Notes: generated by a model from the sequence alone, not told the origin. 64,000 nt of DNA from Corynebacterium crudilactis (GCF_001643015.1 NZ_CP015622.1:2741358-2805357), one strand, 5' to 3'; positions 25,379 through 36,131 are shown, counted from the stretch's first letter. A program made the numbers and translations.

Positions 25379-26371
25379 ATGAACACCACACCACCAGTCC
25401 CCCACGAAGAAGCCACACCAGGAGTGGTCGCCAATGAGCCAGTGGGACACGAAGGTGCCCGCGCCAATATCAAAGAGAAAAAAGTATGGTCATTAGGAGC
25501 CGGCGTTACTGCGGTTGCCCTTGTTGCCCTGATCGCCATCATGATTGCCAGCGGAGTGTTCTTCGTTCAGGCTATTAATAACTTGGAAAACTACGGCGGC
25601 AATGGAGCTGATCTGGCACTGCTGATTACCAGCATCATTGTTTTCACCGTAGCTTTGGTAATTGCCCTCACCTCTGTAAAGGTGGTGAGCCCTGGACACA
25701 CGCTGACCGTGCAGTTCTTTGGACGCTACATTGGTACTTTGCGCCGCACTGGACTTTCTTTTGTTCCCCCACTTTCTATCACCAAGAGAGTGTCCGTGAG
25801 GGTTCGCAACTTTGAAACCAATGAAGCCAAAGTCAATGATTACAATGGCAACCCCATCAACATCTCCTCCATCATTGTGTGGCAGGTAGCCGATACTGCG
25901 CAGGCTAGCTTCTCTGTGGAAGATTTCGAAGAGTTCCTCCACCAACAGGCAGAATCTGCATTGCGCCATGTCGCAACCCAGCACCCATATGATTCACCAG
26001 TTGATGGCCGCATCTCTCTGCGTGGTTCCACCGATGATGTCAGTGAAGAGCTTGCTGATGAAGTGGCACAACGCGCAGCTGTTGCAGGTTTAGAGATTAT
26101 CGAAGCCCGCATTTCTTCCCTGAGCTATGCCCCAGAAATCGCCCAGGCCATGCTGCAGCGCCAGCAGGCTTCTGCCATCGTGGATGCCCGCGAAAAAATC
26201 GTCGAAGGTGCCGTGACCATGGTGGAAACTGCGCTTGAGCAATTGGAACAACGCCAAATCGTGGATCTAGATCCAGAGCGACGCGCCGCCATGGTTTCCA
26301 ACCTTCTGGTTGTGCTGTGTTCCGACACCAATGCCCAGCCGATGGTCAACGCCGGTAGCCTCTACCACTAG
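25379..26371 (+). CDS. ppmA: SPFH/Band-7 membrane protein (PpmA-like)
   Basis: 330 residues. A polar N-terminus is followed by two hydrophobic segments (about 39-63 and 77-98), then an SPFH domain: VVSPGHTLTVQFFGRYIGTLRR, SKRVSVRVRNFETNEAKVNDYNGNPI and the IVWQVADTAQASFSVEDFEEFL strand. A coiled C-terminal half follows with QAMLQRQQASAIVDAREKIVEG. Such proteins scaffold membrane proteases. C. glutamicum calls the gene in this context ppmA; the name rests on that context. ATG with AAAGGAG upstream. Likely co-transcribed with the RHH and tag genes. Confidence 0.82.
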   Translation: MNTTPPVPHEEATPGVVANEPVGHEGARANIKEKKVWSLGAGVTAVALVALIAIMIASGVFFVQAINNLENYGGNGADLALLITSIIVFTVALVIALTSVKVVSPGHTLTVQFFGRYIGTLRRTGLSFVPPLSITKRVSVRVRNFETNEAKVNDYNGNPINISSIIVWQVADTAQASFSVEDFEEFLHQQAESALRHVATQHPYDSPVDGRISLRGSTDDVSEELADEVAQRAAVAGLEIIEARISSLSYAPEIAQAMLQRQQASAIVDAREKIVEGAVTMVETALEQLEQRQIVDLDPERRAAMVSNLLVVLCSDTNAQPMVNAGSLYH

Positions 26372-26375
26372 AACA

Positions 26376-26570
26376 ATGGCCCGCAAACAGGTGCCACTGC
26401 GCCTTGATCCAGCAGTTTATGATGCAATTGCACGATGGTCTGCCGATGAAGCACGCAGTACGAATGCACAAATTGAGGTCATGCTCCGCGATCAATTACG
26501 CAAAGCTGGCCGATTACCTAAAAATATTGGTGAGATCCCTAAACCTGGAAGGCCAAAAGAGAACCCATGA
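26376..26570 (+). CDS. Ribbon-helix-helix (Arc-like) small protein
   Basis: 64 residues from MARKQVPL, four bases after the ppmA stop. VPLRLDPAVYDAIARWSADEARSTNAQIEVMLRDQL is a one-strand, two-helix DNA-binding pattern of the Arc/CopG type. It could bind DNA as a dimer and regulate its own operon, for example through the long palindrome before ppmA; that is inference. The stop overlaps the tag start by four bases. Confidence 0.75.
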   Translation: MARKQVPLRLDPAVYDAIARWSADEARSTNAQIEVMLRDQLRKAGRLPKNIGEIPKPGRPKENP

Positions 26571-27157
26571 GTTCCTTAATTATTGGCGATGATGGCCTCA
26601 AACGCCCCAGCTGGGCAGCCCAGGATCCACAGATGCGCGAATATTATGACACCGAATGGGGCATGCCGATCCGCGAGGAGCAGGCACTTTTCGAGCGAAT
26701 CAGCCTGGAGGCCTTCCAATCTGGGCTGTCCTGGGCGATTATTTTGCGCAAGCGGGAGAATTTCCGCGCGGCTTTTGCGAACTTCGACCCAGAATTAATT
26801 GCTAGGTTCACCGATACAGATATCGATCGACTCATGAATGATGCCGGTATCGTGCGCTACAACCGCAAGATTCTCGCCACCATCAACAACGCCAAAGCCA
26901 CCCTTCAATTGCGTGAGAAGGGTGGTCTGGTGGATTTTGTGTGGAGCTTCAAACCTATCGAAACTCCACAACCTCAATCCCTGGAGGAGATTCCAACGCA
27001 GTCGCCGGAATCTGTTGCGCTATCCAAAGCGCTGAAGAAGGAAGGTTTTTCCTTCGTCGGTCCCACCACGATGTTCGCCCTGATGGAAGCCATCGGCATC
27101 GTCGATACCCATTTGATGGGCAGTCATCGCCGTGGAAGTTCTGGCGTGTGGGTTTAA
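26567..27157 (+). CDS. tag: DNA-3-methyladenine glycosylase I, zinc-ligand-less variant
   Basis: 196 residues. It excises 3-methyladenine from DNA. The fold signatures YYDTEWGMP, LEAFQSGLSWAIILRKRENFR, the helix around DAGIVRYNRKI and the late FSFVGPTTMFALMEAIG are clear, and C. glutamicum has a tag-type gene in this position. Compared with E. coli Tag from memory, the zinc ligands Cys4 and His17 are Pro and Tyr here, and the last ligand Cys179 is Ser (HLMGS), leaving one of four. The zinc site is therefore probably absent. The 3' end overlaps hmp by four bases, convergent. Confidence 0.9.
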   Translation: MSSLIIGDDGLKRPSWAAQDPQMREYYDTEWGMPIREEQALFERISLEAFQSGLSWAIILRKRENFRAAFANFDPELIARFTDTDIDRLMNDAGIVRYNRKILATINNAKATLQLREKGGLVDFVWSFKPIETPQPQSLEEIPTQSPESVALSKALKKEGFSFVGPTTMFALMEAIGIVDTHLMGSHRRGSSGVWV

Positions 27158-28314
27158 GAAATTAGCCAGTCATTTGGTGCGAACAGCTCAAAGTTCACAT
27201 CGCGAGGCTGTTCCTCCAGTGCATCGAGCTGCTCGCGCACATTCTTGAGGAATTCCACACCACCACACAGGTACACCGACGCGCCAGCAGGAATGCGGCC
27301 GGCAACCTCGAGCCACTGATCATTGTCGCGGTAGAAGATTTCAAAGGCAGCCTTTGGCAGCTTTTCGACGAGCCCCTGCACTTCCTCCACCTGCGCGTAG
27401 GTGGCCTCAGCCTGGTCAGCGTGCAAAACTACAACATCACGTTCTGGGTTCATGCCCGCAAGCATGCCCACCATTGGAGTGGAACCAATGCCCTGAGAAA
27501 TCAGCACAACTGGGTTGGTGTCCTTGTTGAGCACCAAGTCGCCAGCCGCGATAGTGGCCTCAATTTTGTCACCGACAGCGACGTTATCTCGCAGGAACGC
27601 AGAAACCTCGCCATTATCCTCAACTGCAATGCGGTATTCGGTGTTGGAGCCGCCCAGCAAGGAATACTGGCGCAGCTGGCGGGCGCCGTCGTCAAGCACA
27701 ACGCCTACGGAGGTGTACTGGCCAGGCGCTGGGGAAACCAGCTCGCCTGCCAAGGTGTATTCCCACACTGTTGCACTGACCTGCTTCTTTGCAGTGACAG
27801 TGACCTCGCGGAAGACATCGCCCGCCTCAAGATCATTGGAGGCGTAGAGGCTATTTTCAAAGCCGATGAGTACATTAGCCATGATCCAGTAGACAGCGTC
27901 CCACGCTTCTGCAACCGGTGCGGTCACGGTTTCAGCGCCGAGAACCTCAACGATTGCCGCGAAAAGGTGCTCGTGAACAATGTCGTATTGATCCGCGGTG
28001 ATACCCAAGGAAACATGCTTGTGTCCAATGCGGGAGAGCAACTGCACTGGATCCGGAGCATCTGGAGTGACCAACATGGTGGCAAAAGTTGCGATCGATG
28101 CAGCAAGAGCCTTCTGCTGATCGCCCTGCTTCTGGTTGCCACGATTGAAAGTGTTGGCGAGCAATTCTGGGTGGGCGGTGAACATCTTGTTATAGAAAAC
28201 CGGCGTAATCTCGTTGATCTTGCTACCCACTAATGGAAGCGTTGCTTTGATGACCTCTGCATGCTCTGCTGAGAGTGCACTGCGATCAGTAATGGGCTGG
28301 GTGGAAACGATCAC
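27154..28314 (-). CDS. hmp: Flavohemoprotein nitric oxide dioxygenase
   Basis: 386 residues from a GTG at 28314 with GGAAGG about nine bases upstream; the TTG at 28338 lacks this. The N-terminal globin carries the heme pocket FNRGNQ and the proximal-side RIGHKHVSLGI near residue 85. The C-terminal reductase has FAD-binding RQYSLLGG and NAD-binding SQGIGSTPM. It detoxifies nitric oxide to nitrate with O2 and NAD(P)H. Transcribed alone, convergent to tag. A perfect palindrome 80 bp upstream is a candidate operator; in C. glutamicum hmp is regulated by ArnR. Confidence 0.93.
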   Translation of the reverse strand: MIVSTQPITDRSALSAEHAEVIKATLPLVGSKINEITPVFYNKMFTAHPELLANTFNRGNQKQGDQQKALAASIATFATMLVTPDAPDPVQLLSRIGHKHVSLGITADQYDIVHEHLFAAIVEVLGAETVTAPVAEAWDAVYWIMANVLIGFENSLYASNDLEAGDVFREVTVTAKKQVSATVWEYTLAGELVSPAPGQYTSVGVVLDDGARQLRQYSLLGGSNTEYRIAVEDNGEVSAFLRDNVAVGDKIEATIAAGDLVLNKDTNPVVLISQGIGSTPMVGMLAGMNPERDVVVLHADQAEATYAQVEEVQGLVEKLPKAAFEIFYRDNDQWLEVAGRIPAGASVYLCGGVEFLKNVREQLDALEEQPRDVNFELFAPNDWLIS

Positions 28315-28393
28315 GATAATTGGCCTTCCGGGGTTCAACTGGTTAATTTCTACGGATTTAATCTAACTAATTAAGAGGTTGGGGCCAAGGGTA

Positions 28394-28409
28394 TCAAACT
28401 TTAGTTTGA
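28394..28409. promoter_or_regulatory. Palindrome between hmp and a DUF1707 gene
   Basis: TCAAACT-TT-AGTTTGA, a perfect 16-bp palindrome in the divergent promoter region, 80 bp upstream of hmp. A candidate repressor site; which protein binds is not readable. Confidence 0.5.
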
Positions 28410-28576
28410 CTACATCATTAAATCCCGCGCGGTTAAAACGGGTTATTAAAACCGGAATTAACCGGGTTTAATACTGTTTTTGGGTGGAATTAATACGGCA
28501 TCCCTCCACCTACCCCCGAGAGGATCTGGGAAACCCCGGATTTAAAACAATAAGAAACAAACTAGAATGGAAAATT

Positions 28577-29182
28577 ATGGGTGAACAATTTCCGGGAGAC
28601 AAAACCATCAGAGTCAGCGACACTGAAAGATCAGCCGCATTAGCAGCACTCGGCCAGTTCTACGCAGAAGGCCGACTCACCATGACAGAAACCGACGATC
28701 GCTGTGAAGCCGTCGCAAATGCGAAGACCCGAGGAGATCTCAACGCAATCTTCTTTGATCTCCCCAACCAAGAAATTGCGGTAGTTGATCGCCCCGAACA
28801 AACCTATACCGCCTCTGAAGTCGCTGAACTGCACCGCAAAGGCGCACGCCCACGCGCCGGAATTATGGGACTCACCACGGTCGCTGCAGTCACAGGAACT
28901 GCAGTTCTAGCTACTACTTCACCATTAGCACCAGTACTTTTAGCCATTATCCCTATGGTGTTCATCCTGCTTTACATCATGAAAGTAGGCCCCGCCTCAT
29001 GGCACACCCCAACCTCTCGCCAACTACAGCGTCGACGCATGATGGAGCTTCGGGAGAAAGAAAAACTTCGCGACATGGAGCTCAAAGCACAACGCAAAGA
29101 ACGCACCCATGCCCTTACCTCACGTGCTTTAGATGCAGCAGAAACTGCCTTTGAAACAAAGCCGTGGAAAAAGAAGCGTTAA
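28577..29182 (+). CDS. DUF1707-type membrane protein
   Basis: 201 residues from MGEQFPG. The N-terminal ~55 residues (IRVSDTERSAALAALGQFYAEGRL...ERCEAVANAKTRGDL-like) are the DUF1707 domain of actinobacteria. Two hydrophobic segments follow around residues 95-140, then a long charged, Arg/Lys/Glu-rich tail. Function unknown. TAGAAT lies eight bases before the ATG with no good ribosome site, so translation is probably leaderless; the more upstream ATG at 28484 is not needed. Confidence 0.8.
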   Translation: MGEQFPGDKTIRVSDTERSAALAALGQFYAEGRLTMTETDDRCEAVANAKTRGDLNAIFFDLPNQEIAVVDRPEQTYTASEVAELHRKGARPRAGIMGLTTVAAVTGTAVLATTSPLAPVLLAIIPMVFILLYIMKVGPASWHTPTSRQLQRRRMMELREKEKLRDMELKAQRKERTHALTSRALDAAETAFETKPWKKKR

Positions 29183-29389
29183 CGCTTTTTAAGGGATTTC
29201 GGGAGTTATACCTTCAAAATTGGTGTTTTGTGAGGATTTACCATTTTTAAGAATTTGGAGCTAAAAATGGCGCATCCTTCATAAGCCTCCCACGGAAATA
29301 GTTTCCACTAACCCGTGGTTGCTACAGATAGGCCACAACCAGCCACCGATTTCCGAAAAGCAATCTTTAAACAAAAGGTAGAGAATTTT

Positions 29390-30025
29390 ATGTCACACAC
29401 CGAGCTATCCACTCCCTCCATTGCCATCCTTGGAGCTGGCCGAGTAGGTTCTTCACTTGCCCGCGCAGCTGTTTCTGCAGGATATGAGGTCAAAGTGGCA
29501 GGTTCCGGTTCGGTGGACAAAATTATGCTCACCGCTGAAATCCTCATGCCAGGCGCAGTAGCCACTACGGCTGAGCAAGCAGTGAAAGACGCCGACATCG
29601 TGTTCCTTGCTGTCCCGCTACATAAATTCCGCAGCATTGATGCAACGGGACTTGCTGGAAAAATTGTTATCGACACCATGAACCACTGGGTGCCTGTCAA
29701 TGGTGAACTCGAAGAAATTGATCAGGATCCACGCAGCACTTCAGAGATCATTGCGGAATATTTTGGAGACGCCAAAGTAGTCAAAACTTTCAATCACATC
29801 GGCTATCACGAAATCGAACAAGATGCGCACACTGGTCGAGCTATTGCTTATGCCACTGATGATGCAGCTGCAGGTGTGGAAGTTGCACAGGTCATCGAGC
29901 ACCTAGGGTTTGTTCCTTTAAACATTGGTGCTTTAGCGCATGGTCGCGTTTTGGAACCTGGCCAGGAAGCTTTCGGCGCACATCTCACCAAAGATTCCCG
30001 ACTAGAGCCTGTTAGCCAGCGGTAG
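29390..30025 (+). CDS. NADPH-dependent F420-reductase-like dinucleotide-binding protein
   Basis: 211 residues from MSHTELS with AGGTAGAG upstream. The N-terminal Rossmann motif ILGAGRVGSSLARAAVSAGYEV is exact; VFLAVPLHKF and IDTMNHWVP match the F420-dependent NADP oxidoreductase / coenzyme-binding family. Whether it uses F420 is doubtful in this genus; many members act on other substrates. Convergent with bglG, overlapping it by 14 bases. Confidence 0.75.
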   Translation: MSHTELSTPSIAILGAGRVGSSLARAAVSAGYEVKVAGSGSVDKIMLTAEILMPGAVATTAEQAVKDADIVFLAVPLHKFRSIDATGLAGKIVIDTMNHWVPVNGELEEIDQDPRSTSEIIAEYFGDAKVVKTFNHIGYHEIEQDAHTGRAIAYATDDAAAGVEVAQVIEHLGFVPLNIGALAHGRVLEPGQEAFGAHLTKDSRLEPVSQR

Positions 30026-30881
30026 TTCCCCTATCTTCAGCTAATCGGGCAACATGAAGCGCCAGGTAGGTTTGTTCATCCGAGGAAAGTTCTGCACCTA
30101 ATCGGAGGCTGAGGATCTGACTCAGCCTCTCTGCACATGCAACCGACTCAGGATGTGAAATCTCCAAACTGTTACGCAGCACAGACATTCCATCATTTAA
30201 TTGGCCATTGTGATGGACACGGACAAAGAAGTACCGCATATGTGTGATAAACCGCGCTGCGTTCACAGATTGACGGTCAAGAGTAATGCCAAAGGCGGAG
30301 TCAATCACTTCAAAGAGCTGTTCGAACACGCCGGTCATCACGTAGGTTTCTGCGAGGTCTTCCGTGCGGAAACCAGCATTAACCAGGTGCAATGAGATTG
30401 CCACAACCTCCGCTGGTGGCAATGGAGGGATCCCTTTTTCAGCGAGCCAATTATTGGTACGCTCCAGGATCTCGGTGGCAAGGCGAGTTTCCTCAGGATA
30501 CAAATGGTGCACTTCTGCGCTTAGTGGATTGGGTTTCGAGGTCAGCTCCGGTTCCAACTCATTGCGTTTTACCGCCATTTGAAGGTGGTCCGCCAACGCC
30601 ACCACCGTTGCACTACCTACTGGTGATTCAAGTTCAGCCGACACCGACGCCATCAGTTCGGTAGACAGGTCTAAATATTCCAACGGAACTTCGGCCAAAA
30701 GACTGGCCATATGATCAGCATCGCGATTGTTTTCAGGAACGAAAACCTGCGTGACCTTGCTCTGATCTACATCTTCTCCCGGCTTCTTTTGGAAACCCAC
30801 ACCCCATCCGGTCAGCACCACCTCGGCACTGTCTTTGATGGCAAGCACAACATTATTGTTGAGCACTCTCAACACTTTCAC
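30012..30881 (-). CDS. bglG: BglG-type transcription antiterminator
   Basis: 289 residues from the GTG at 30881, which has AAGGGAGG about ten bases upstream; longer frames lack this. Residues 1-55 (KVLRVLNNNVVLA...GWGVGFQKKPGE) are the RNA-binding CAT domain, followed by two PRD regulatory domains with phosphorylatable histidines (for example SAEVHHLYPEE and RFITHMRYFF). In the absence of beta-glucosides BglF phosphorylates and inactivates it; otherwise it binds the RAT element upstream of bglF and prevents termination. Third gene of bglF-bglA-bglG. Confidence 0.92.
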   Translation of the reverse strand: MKVLRVLNNNVVLAIKDSAEVVLTGWGVGFQKKPGEDVDQSKVTQVFVPENNRDADHMASLLAEVPLEYLDLSTELMASVSAELESPVGSATVVALADHLQMAVKRNELEPELTSKPNPLSAEVHHLYPEETRLATEILERTNNWLAEKGIPPLPPAEVVAISLHLVNAGFRTEDLAETYVMTGVFEQLFEVIDSAFGITLDRQSVNAARFITHMRYFFVRVHHNGQLNDGMSVLRNSLEISHPESVACAERLSQILSLRLGAELSSDEQTYLALHVARLAEDRGTTAG

Positions 30882-30921
30882 CGAGGTGACACCTCCCTTT
30901 TTTACTTGAGTATGGCAGTAC

Positions 30922-32337
<1,416 letters not shown>

Positions 32338-32391
32338 TTAAAACTCCTTCTAAATTATGTGTGGTGTGGTGGGTGTGGGCGATGAAACCTT

Positions 32392-34248
32392 TTAAGGTTC
32401 CATACGCATCACCACATCTCCTGCGCCAACGTGTCCCTCAACATCAGTGAATTTCAAGCCTTCCAGTTTCTTGGAGTTAGTCACGATCACCGCAGTGGTC
32501 GGATCGAAACCAGCCTCCGCAACAGCATTCAAATCAACCTTGGCCAGTGGCTGCCCAACTTTGACGTGATCGCCACGCGCCACGAGGATTTCGAATCCCT
32601 CACCTGCCATTTTGACGGTGTCAATGCCCACGTGCACCAGAACTTCAATTCCGTTATCCCCGCGAATGCCATATGCGTGCCCAGATTTTTGCACCGCGAT
32701 CAACTGACCTTCCACCGGCGACACAATCTCACCGTTTTCCGGCACGATACCAAATCCATCTCCCATGGCTCCAGAAGAAAACACCTTGTCAGGAATCTCT
32801 GCCAGCGGCACGTAGGTGCCGCTTACGGCTGCAGTCACATTTGGGGTGGTGTCGGTTTCTTGCTTATCGACGTTTTGTTCCCTTCGGAATATCACCACAG
32901 TGATAACGAATCCTAAGATGAGTGCCGTAAACGATCCGATAAGTTGCAAGACAAAGCTACCAACACTGAGCGTCGCCGCGAAGGCCATCACCGATGGGAA
33001 AACAAAGGCATCAAAAGCACTGCCGCCAATTCCTGCAATCACGCCACCAATACCACCAGCGATCGCACCCGCATAGAAGGGGTACTTCAATGGGAGGTTC
33101 ACACCGTAAATGATTGGTTCAGTAACACCTGCAAAGAAACCAGAGAAGATACCAGGACCAGCAACCTTCTTAATCTCGGGGTTCTTAGTTCGAATCCACA
33201 CTGCAGTTGCAGCGCCAACCTGACCAAAGATTGCTGCGATCAGCGGTGCCATCATGTAGGAGAAGCCTTGGGTGGCGATGTCATTAATCATCACCGGAAT
33301 CAGCCCCCAGTGCAGACCAAACATAACGAAGACCTGCCAAAATGCGCCCATGAGGCCACCCGCCAACCATGGAACCGTTTCAAAGAGGAATCCGATGCCA
33401 GCAGATAGTGCATTAGCTGCAGCAATGGTGACAGGTCCGATAGTAAACAGCACCAATGGAACCATAACCAACACCACAATCAGCGGTGTGAAGAAGTTTC
33501 GGATCGCACCGGGCAGTACCTTCTCCAGCCATCGTTGCAAATATCCAGCCACCCATATCGCCACAACCACAGGGATCACTGATGAAGAGTAGGACATCAT
33601 GGTCAAAGGCAAGCTGAGGAAACTTACCCCTTCAGCACCGACCATTGCTTCCATCGTGGGGTGCAGCAATGCAGCCACAATTGATAGCGCAATGAACTGA
33701 TTAACTTTAAAACGTTTGGCGGCCGTCAATGCGAGGAAGAATGGCAGGAAGTAAAACAGGCCATCAAACATCGCGTTGAAAATGGCATATGTACTAGATT
33801 CGGTATCTAAAATCCCAATGGTGCTCACAAGCGTAAGACCAGCTTTGCCCAAACCGATGCCAGCCAAAGCCCACACAATCGGTGAGAACAGCGCAGAAAT
33901 CAGATCAATGAACTTGTTGAGCCAGTTCTTATCCTCTGCCCCACCGTCATCGTCTACTTCTGCATCGCCATCTTTAATGCCTTTGGCGCGCATGCCGGGA
34001 ACTTCCATCAGTGCTTGATAAGCCAGTGGAACATCATTTCCAATCACAACTTGGTGTTGTCCACCCGAGTTGATCGCCGTGATGACACCACTAATTTCTC
34101 CTGCCTTGGCGATATCAGCCTTGTCAGAATCCTTGATTTTGAAGCGAAGCCTGGTGGCACAATGCGTCACACTTCGCACATTGTCTGCCCCGCCCAGCGC
34201 TTTGACAACATCGGCCGTTAAAGGGCCGAAGTCTGTTTTTGCTGCCAT
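32392..34248 (-). CDS. bglF: Beta-glucoside PTS permease EIIBCA
   Basis: 618 residues, all three PTS domains in one chain. EIIB with the phospho-cysteine HCATRLRF near residue 28; EIIC with about eight to ten membrane segments and GVTEPIIYGVNLPLKYPF; and EIIA with the phospho-histidine in VLVHVGIDTVKM near residue 540. It imports and phosphorylates aryl-beta-glucosides and signals to BglG. First gene of the operon behind a RAT/terminator leader. Confidence 0.93.
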   Translation of the reverse strand: MAAKTDFGPLTADVVKALGGADNVRSVTHCATRLRFKIKDSDKADIAKAGEISGVITAINSGGQHQVVIGNDVPLAYQALMEVPGMRAKGIKDGDAEVDDDGGAEDKNWLNKFIDLISALFSPIVWALAGIGLGKAGLTLVSTIGILDTESSTYAIFNAMFDGLFYFLPFFLALTAAKRFKVNQFIALSIVAALLHPTMEAMVGAEGVSFLSLPLTMMSYSSSVIPVVVAIWVAGYLQRWLEKVLPGAIRNFFTPLIVVLVMVPLVLFTIGPVTIAAANALSAGIGFLFETVPWLAGGLMGAFWQVFVMFGLHWGLIPVMINDIATQGFSYMMAPLIAAIFGQVGAATAVWIRTKNPEIKKVAGPGIFSGFFAGVTEPIIYGVNLPLKYPFYAGAIAGGIGGVIAGIGGSAFDAFVFPSVMAFAATLSVGSFVLQLIGSFTALILGFVITVVIFRREQNVDKQETDTTPNVTAAVSGTYVPLAEIPDKVFSSGAMGDGFGIVPENGEIVSPVEGQLIAVQKSGHAYGIRGDNGIEVLVHVGIDTVKMAGEGFEILVARGDHVKVGQPLAKVDLNAVAEAGFDPTTAVIVTNSKKLEGLKFTDVEGHVGAGDVVMRMEP

Positions 34249-34302
34249 TGCCGTTATCCTTTTCGTTCACATGCTTGGGTCACATCTACCCGAAAATGAC
34301 AA

Positions 34303-34369
34303 AAGACCTGAAACGCAGACGAGATTAATCGTCTATGTTTCAGGTCTTGCCCCTTGCGGGTTACAATCC
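34303..34369 (-). promoter_or_regulatory. BglG antiterminator target (RAT) overlapping a terminator hairpin
   Basis: Read on the minus strand, 34369-34343 begins GGATTGT and ends GCAAGACC, resembling the RAT consensus of the BglG/LicT family. Its last bases form the first arm of a strong hairpin: AAGACCTGAAAC (34337-34348 read in reverse) pairs with GTTTCAGGTCTT (34303-34314), with an inner AGACGA/TCGTCT stem, then TTTTGTC. BglG binding should block the hairpin. A possible promoter, CATAAT at 34412-34417 with TTGCTT 18 bases further up, lies just upstream. Confidence 0.85.
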
Positions 34370-34448
34370 TTGGCTTTTCCTCAACCAGTTCTTGAGAAAA
34401 GCATTGCAATCATTATGTATGACCCATTCACGCAAAAGCAATAGATAT

Positions 34449-34758
34449 GACATGAGACACATAATTAAGGCCAGCTTTTAATGCCTGCACTTTTGCACAC
34501 TGCCGACCCCACCATATCTTGAGCACTTGCTAAAGCTGCCTGCTTAACCGATCAGTCAGCCCTCCAGAAATATTTTAATGAGCGCCATATATACACCAGC
34601 AGACAGTATGGAAGTTCAACAGTAACATCGGCGAAACAGTCATTGATCAGCCAAACTGCCACACAAACAACACCCCCACTGCCCCTTTTAGGCAATCAAA
34701 CAGGAATTATTCATCCAATAGCTTTTAACTGGGCGCGCAAAGTGGCAACATTGAACAA
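34449..34758. other. Spacer between bglF leader and alaT, no gene seen
   Basis: About 310 bp, fairly AT-rich. I see no coding frame or RNA. It should contain the alaT promoter and further sugar-control sites for bglF. Confidence 0.45.
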
Positions 34759-36069
34759 GTGACTACAGACAAGCGCAAAACCTCTAAAACCACCGACACC
34801 GCCAACAAGGCTGTGGGCGCGGATCAGGCGGCGCGTCCTACTCGGCGAACTCGCCGCGTCTTCGATCAGTCGGAGAAGATGAAGGACGTGCTGTACGAGA
34901 TCCGTGGCCCGGTGGCCGCGGAGGCGGAACGCATGGAGCTCGATGGGCATAATATCTTAAAGCTCAACACAGGCAATCCTGCTGTATTCGGATTCGACGC
35001 TCCAGACGTGATCATGCGTGACATGATTGCCAACCTTCCAACTTCTCAGGGTTATTCCACCTCAAAGGGCATTATTCCAGCCCGCCGAGCTGTGGTAACC
35101 CGCTACGAAGTTGTGCCTGGATTCCCCCACTTTGATGTTGAAGATGTGTTCTTGGGCAATGGTGTCTCAGAGCTCATCACCATGACCACCCAAGCATTGC
35201 TCAATGACGGCGATGAAGTGCTAATCCCAGCACCGGATTATCCGCTGTGGACGGCTGCGACGTCGTTGGCTGGCGGCAAACCAGTGCACTACCTCTGCGA
35301 TGAGGAAGATGAGTGGAATCCGTCCATCGAGGACATCAAGTCCAAGATTTCGGAAAAAACCAAAGCCATCGTGGTGATCAACCCAAACAACCCAACGGGT
35401 GCAGTGTATCCACGCAAGGTGTTACAGCAGATCGTGGATATCGCCCGCGAACATGATCTGCTAATTTTGGCCGATGAAATCTATGACCGGATTCTCTACG
35501 ATGATGCCGAGCACATCAGCTTGGCTACCCTTGCCCCTGATCTTTTGTGCATCACCTACAACGGCTTGTCCAAGGCATACCGTGTCGCTGGTTACCGCGC
35601 TGGCTGGATGGTGATCACTGGACCAAAGCAATATGCTCGTGGATTCATCGAGGGATTAGAGCTGCTTGCAGGTACGCGCCTGTGCCCGAATGTGCCAGCT
35701 CAACACGCTATTCAGGTGGCTCTCGGTGGACGCCAATCCATCTATGATCTCACTGGTAAACACGGCCGTTTGCTGGAACAACGCAATATGGCATGGACAA
35801 AACTCAATGAAATTCCAGGTGTCAGTTGCGTGAAGCCAATGGGCGCGTTGTATGCATTCCCAAAGCTTGATCCCAATGTGCATGAAATCCACGATGACAC
35901 TCAGCTGATGCTCGATTTGCTTCGTGCAGAAAAGATTCTCATGGTCCAAGGAACTGGCTTTAACTGGCCTCATCCAGATCACTTCCGTGTGGTCACCTTG
36001 CCATGGGCATCGCAGTTGGAAAATGCCATTGAGCGCCTCGGCAACTTCCTCTCCACCTATAAGCAATAA
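34759..36069 (+). CDS. alaT: Alanine aminotransferase
   Basis: 436 residues from a GTG. Class I PLP aminotransferase: NTGNPAVFGF near the N-terminus, NPNNPTGAVYP, ILADEIYDRI and the PLP lysine in YNGLSKAYRVAGYRAGW near residue 265. Converts pyruvate and glutamate to alanine and 2-oxoglutarate; the length and the Ser/Thr/Lys-rich 40-residue N-terminal tail agree with C. glutamicum AlaT. Ends at a near-ideal terminator. Confidence 0.9.
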   Translation: MTTDKRKTSKTTDTANKAVGADQAARPTRRTRRVFDQSEKMKDVLYEIRGPVAAEAERMELDGHNILKLNTGNPAVFGFDAPDVIMRDMIANLPTSQGYSTSKGIIPARRAVVTRYEVVPGFPHFDVEDVFLGNGVSELITMTTQALLNDGDEVLIPAPDYPLWTAATSLAGGKPVHYLCDEEDEWNPSIEDIKSKISEKTKAIVVINPNNPTGAVYPRKVLQQIVDIAREHDLLILADEIYDRILYDDAEHISLATLAPDLLCITYNGLSKAYRVAGYRAGWMVITGPKQYARGFIEGLELLAGTRLCPNVPAQHAIQVALGGRQSIYDLTGKHGRLLEQRNMAWTKLNEIPGVSCVKPMGALYAFPKLDPNVHEIHDDTQLMLDLLRAEKILMVQGTGFNWPHPDHFRVVTLPWASQLENAIERLGNFLSTYKQ

Positions 36070-36091
36070 CGCTTTATCCTTGAATCCCCTC

Positions 36092-36131
36092 AACAGCGAG
36101 TCCCCACCTTCTCAGGTGGGGACTCGCTGTT
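36092..36131. terminator. Strong terminator after alaT
   Basis: A perfect 18-bp stem (36092-36109 with 36114-36131) and a 4-base loop TCTC, 23 bases after the alaT stop. Confidence 0.85.

Noticed and set aside
27421..28233. 270-codon plus-strand frame opposite hmp
   Set aside because: Shadow of a clear flavohemoprotein.
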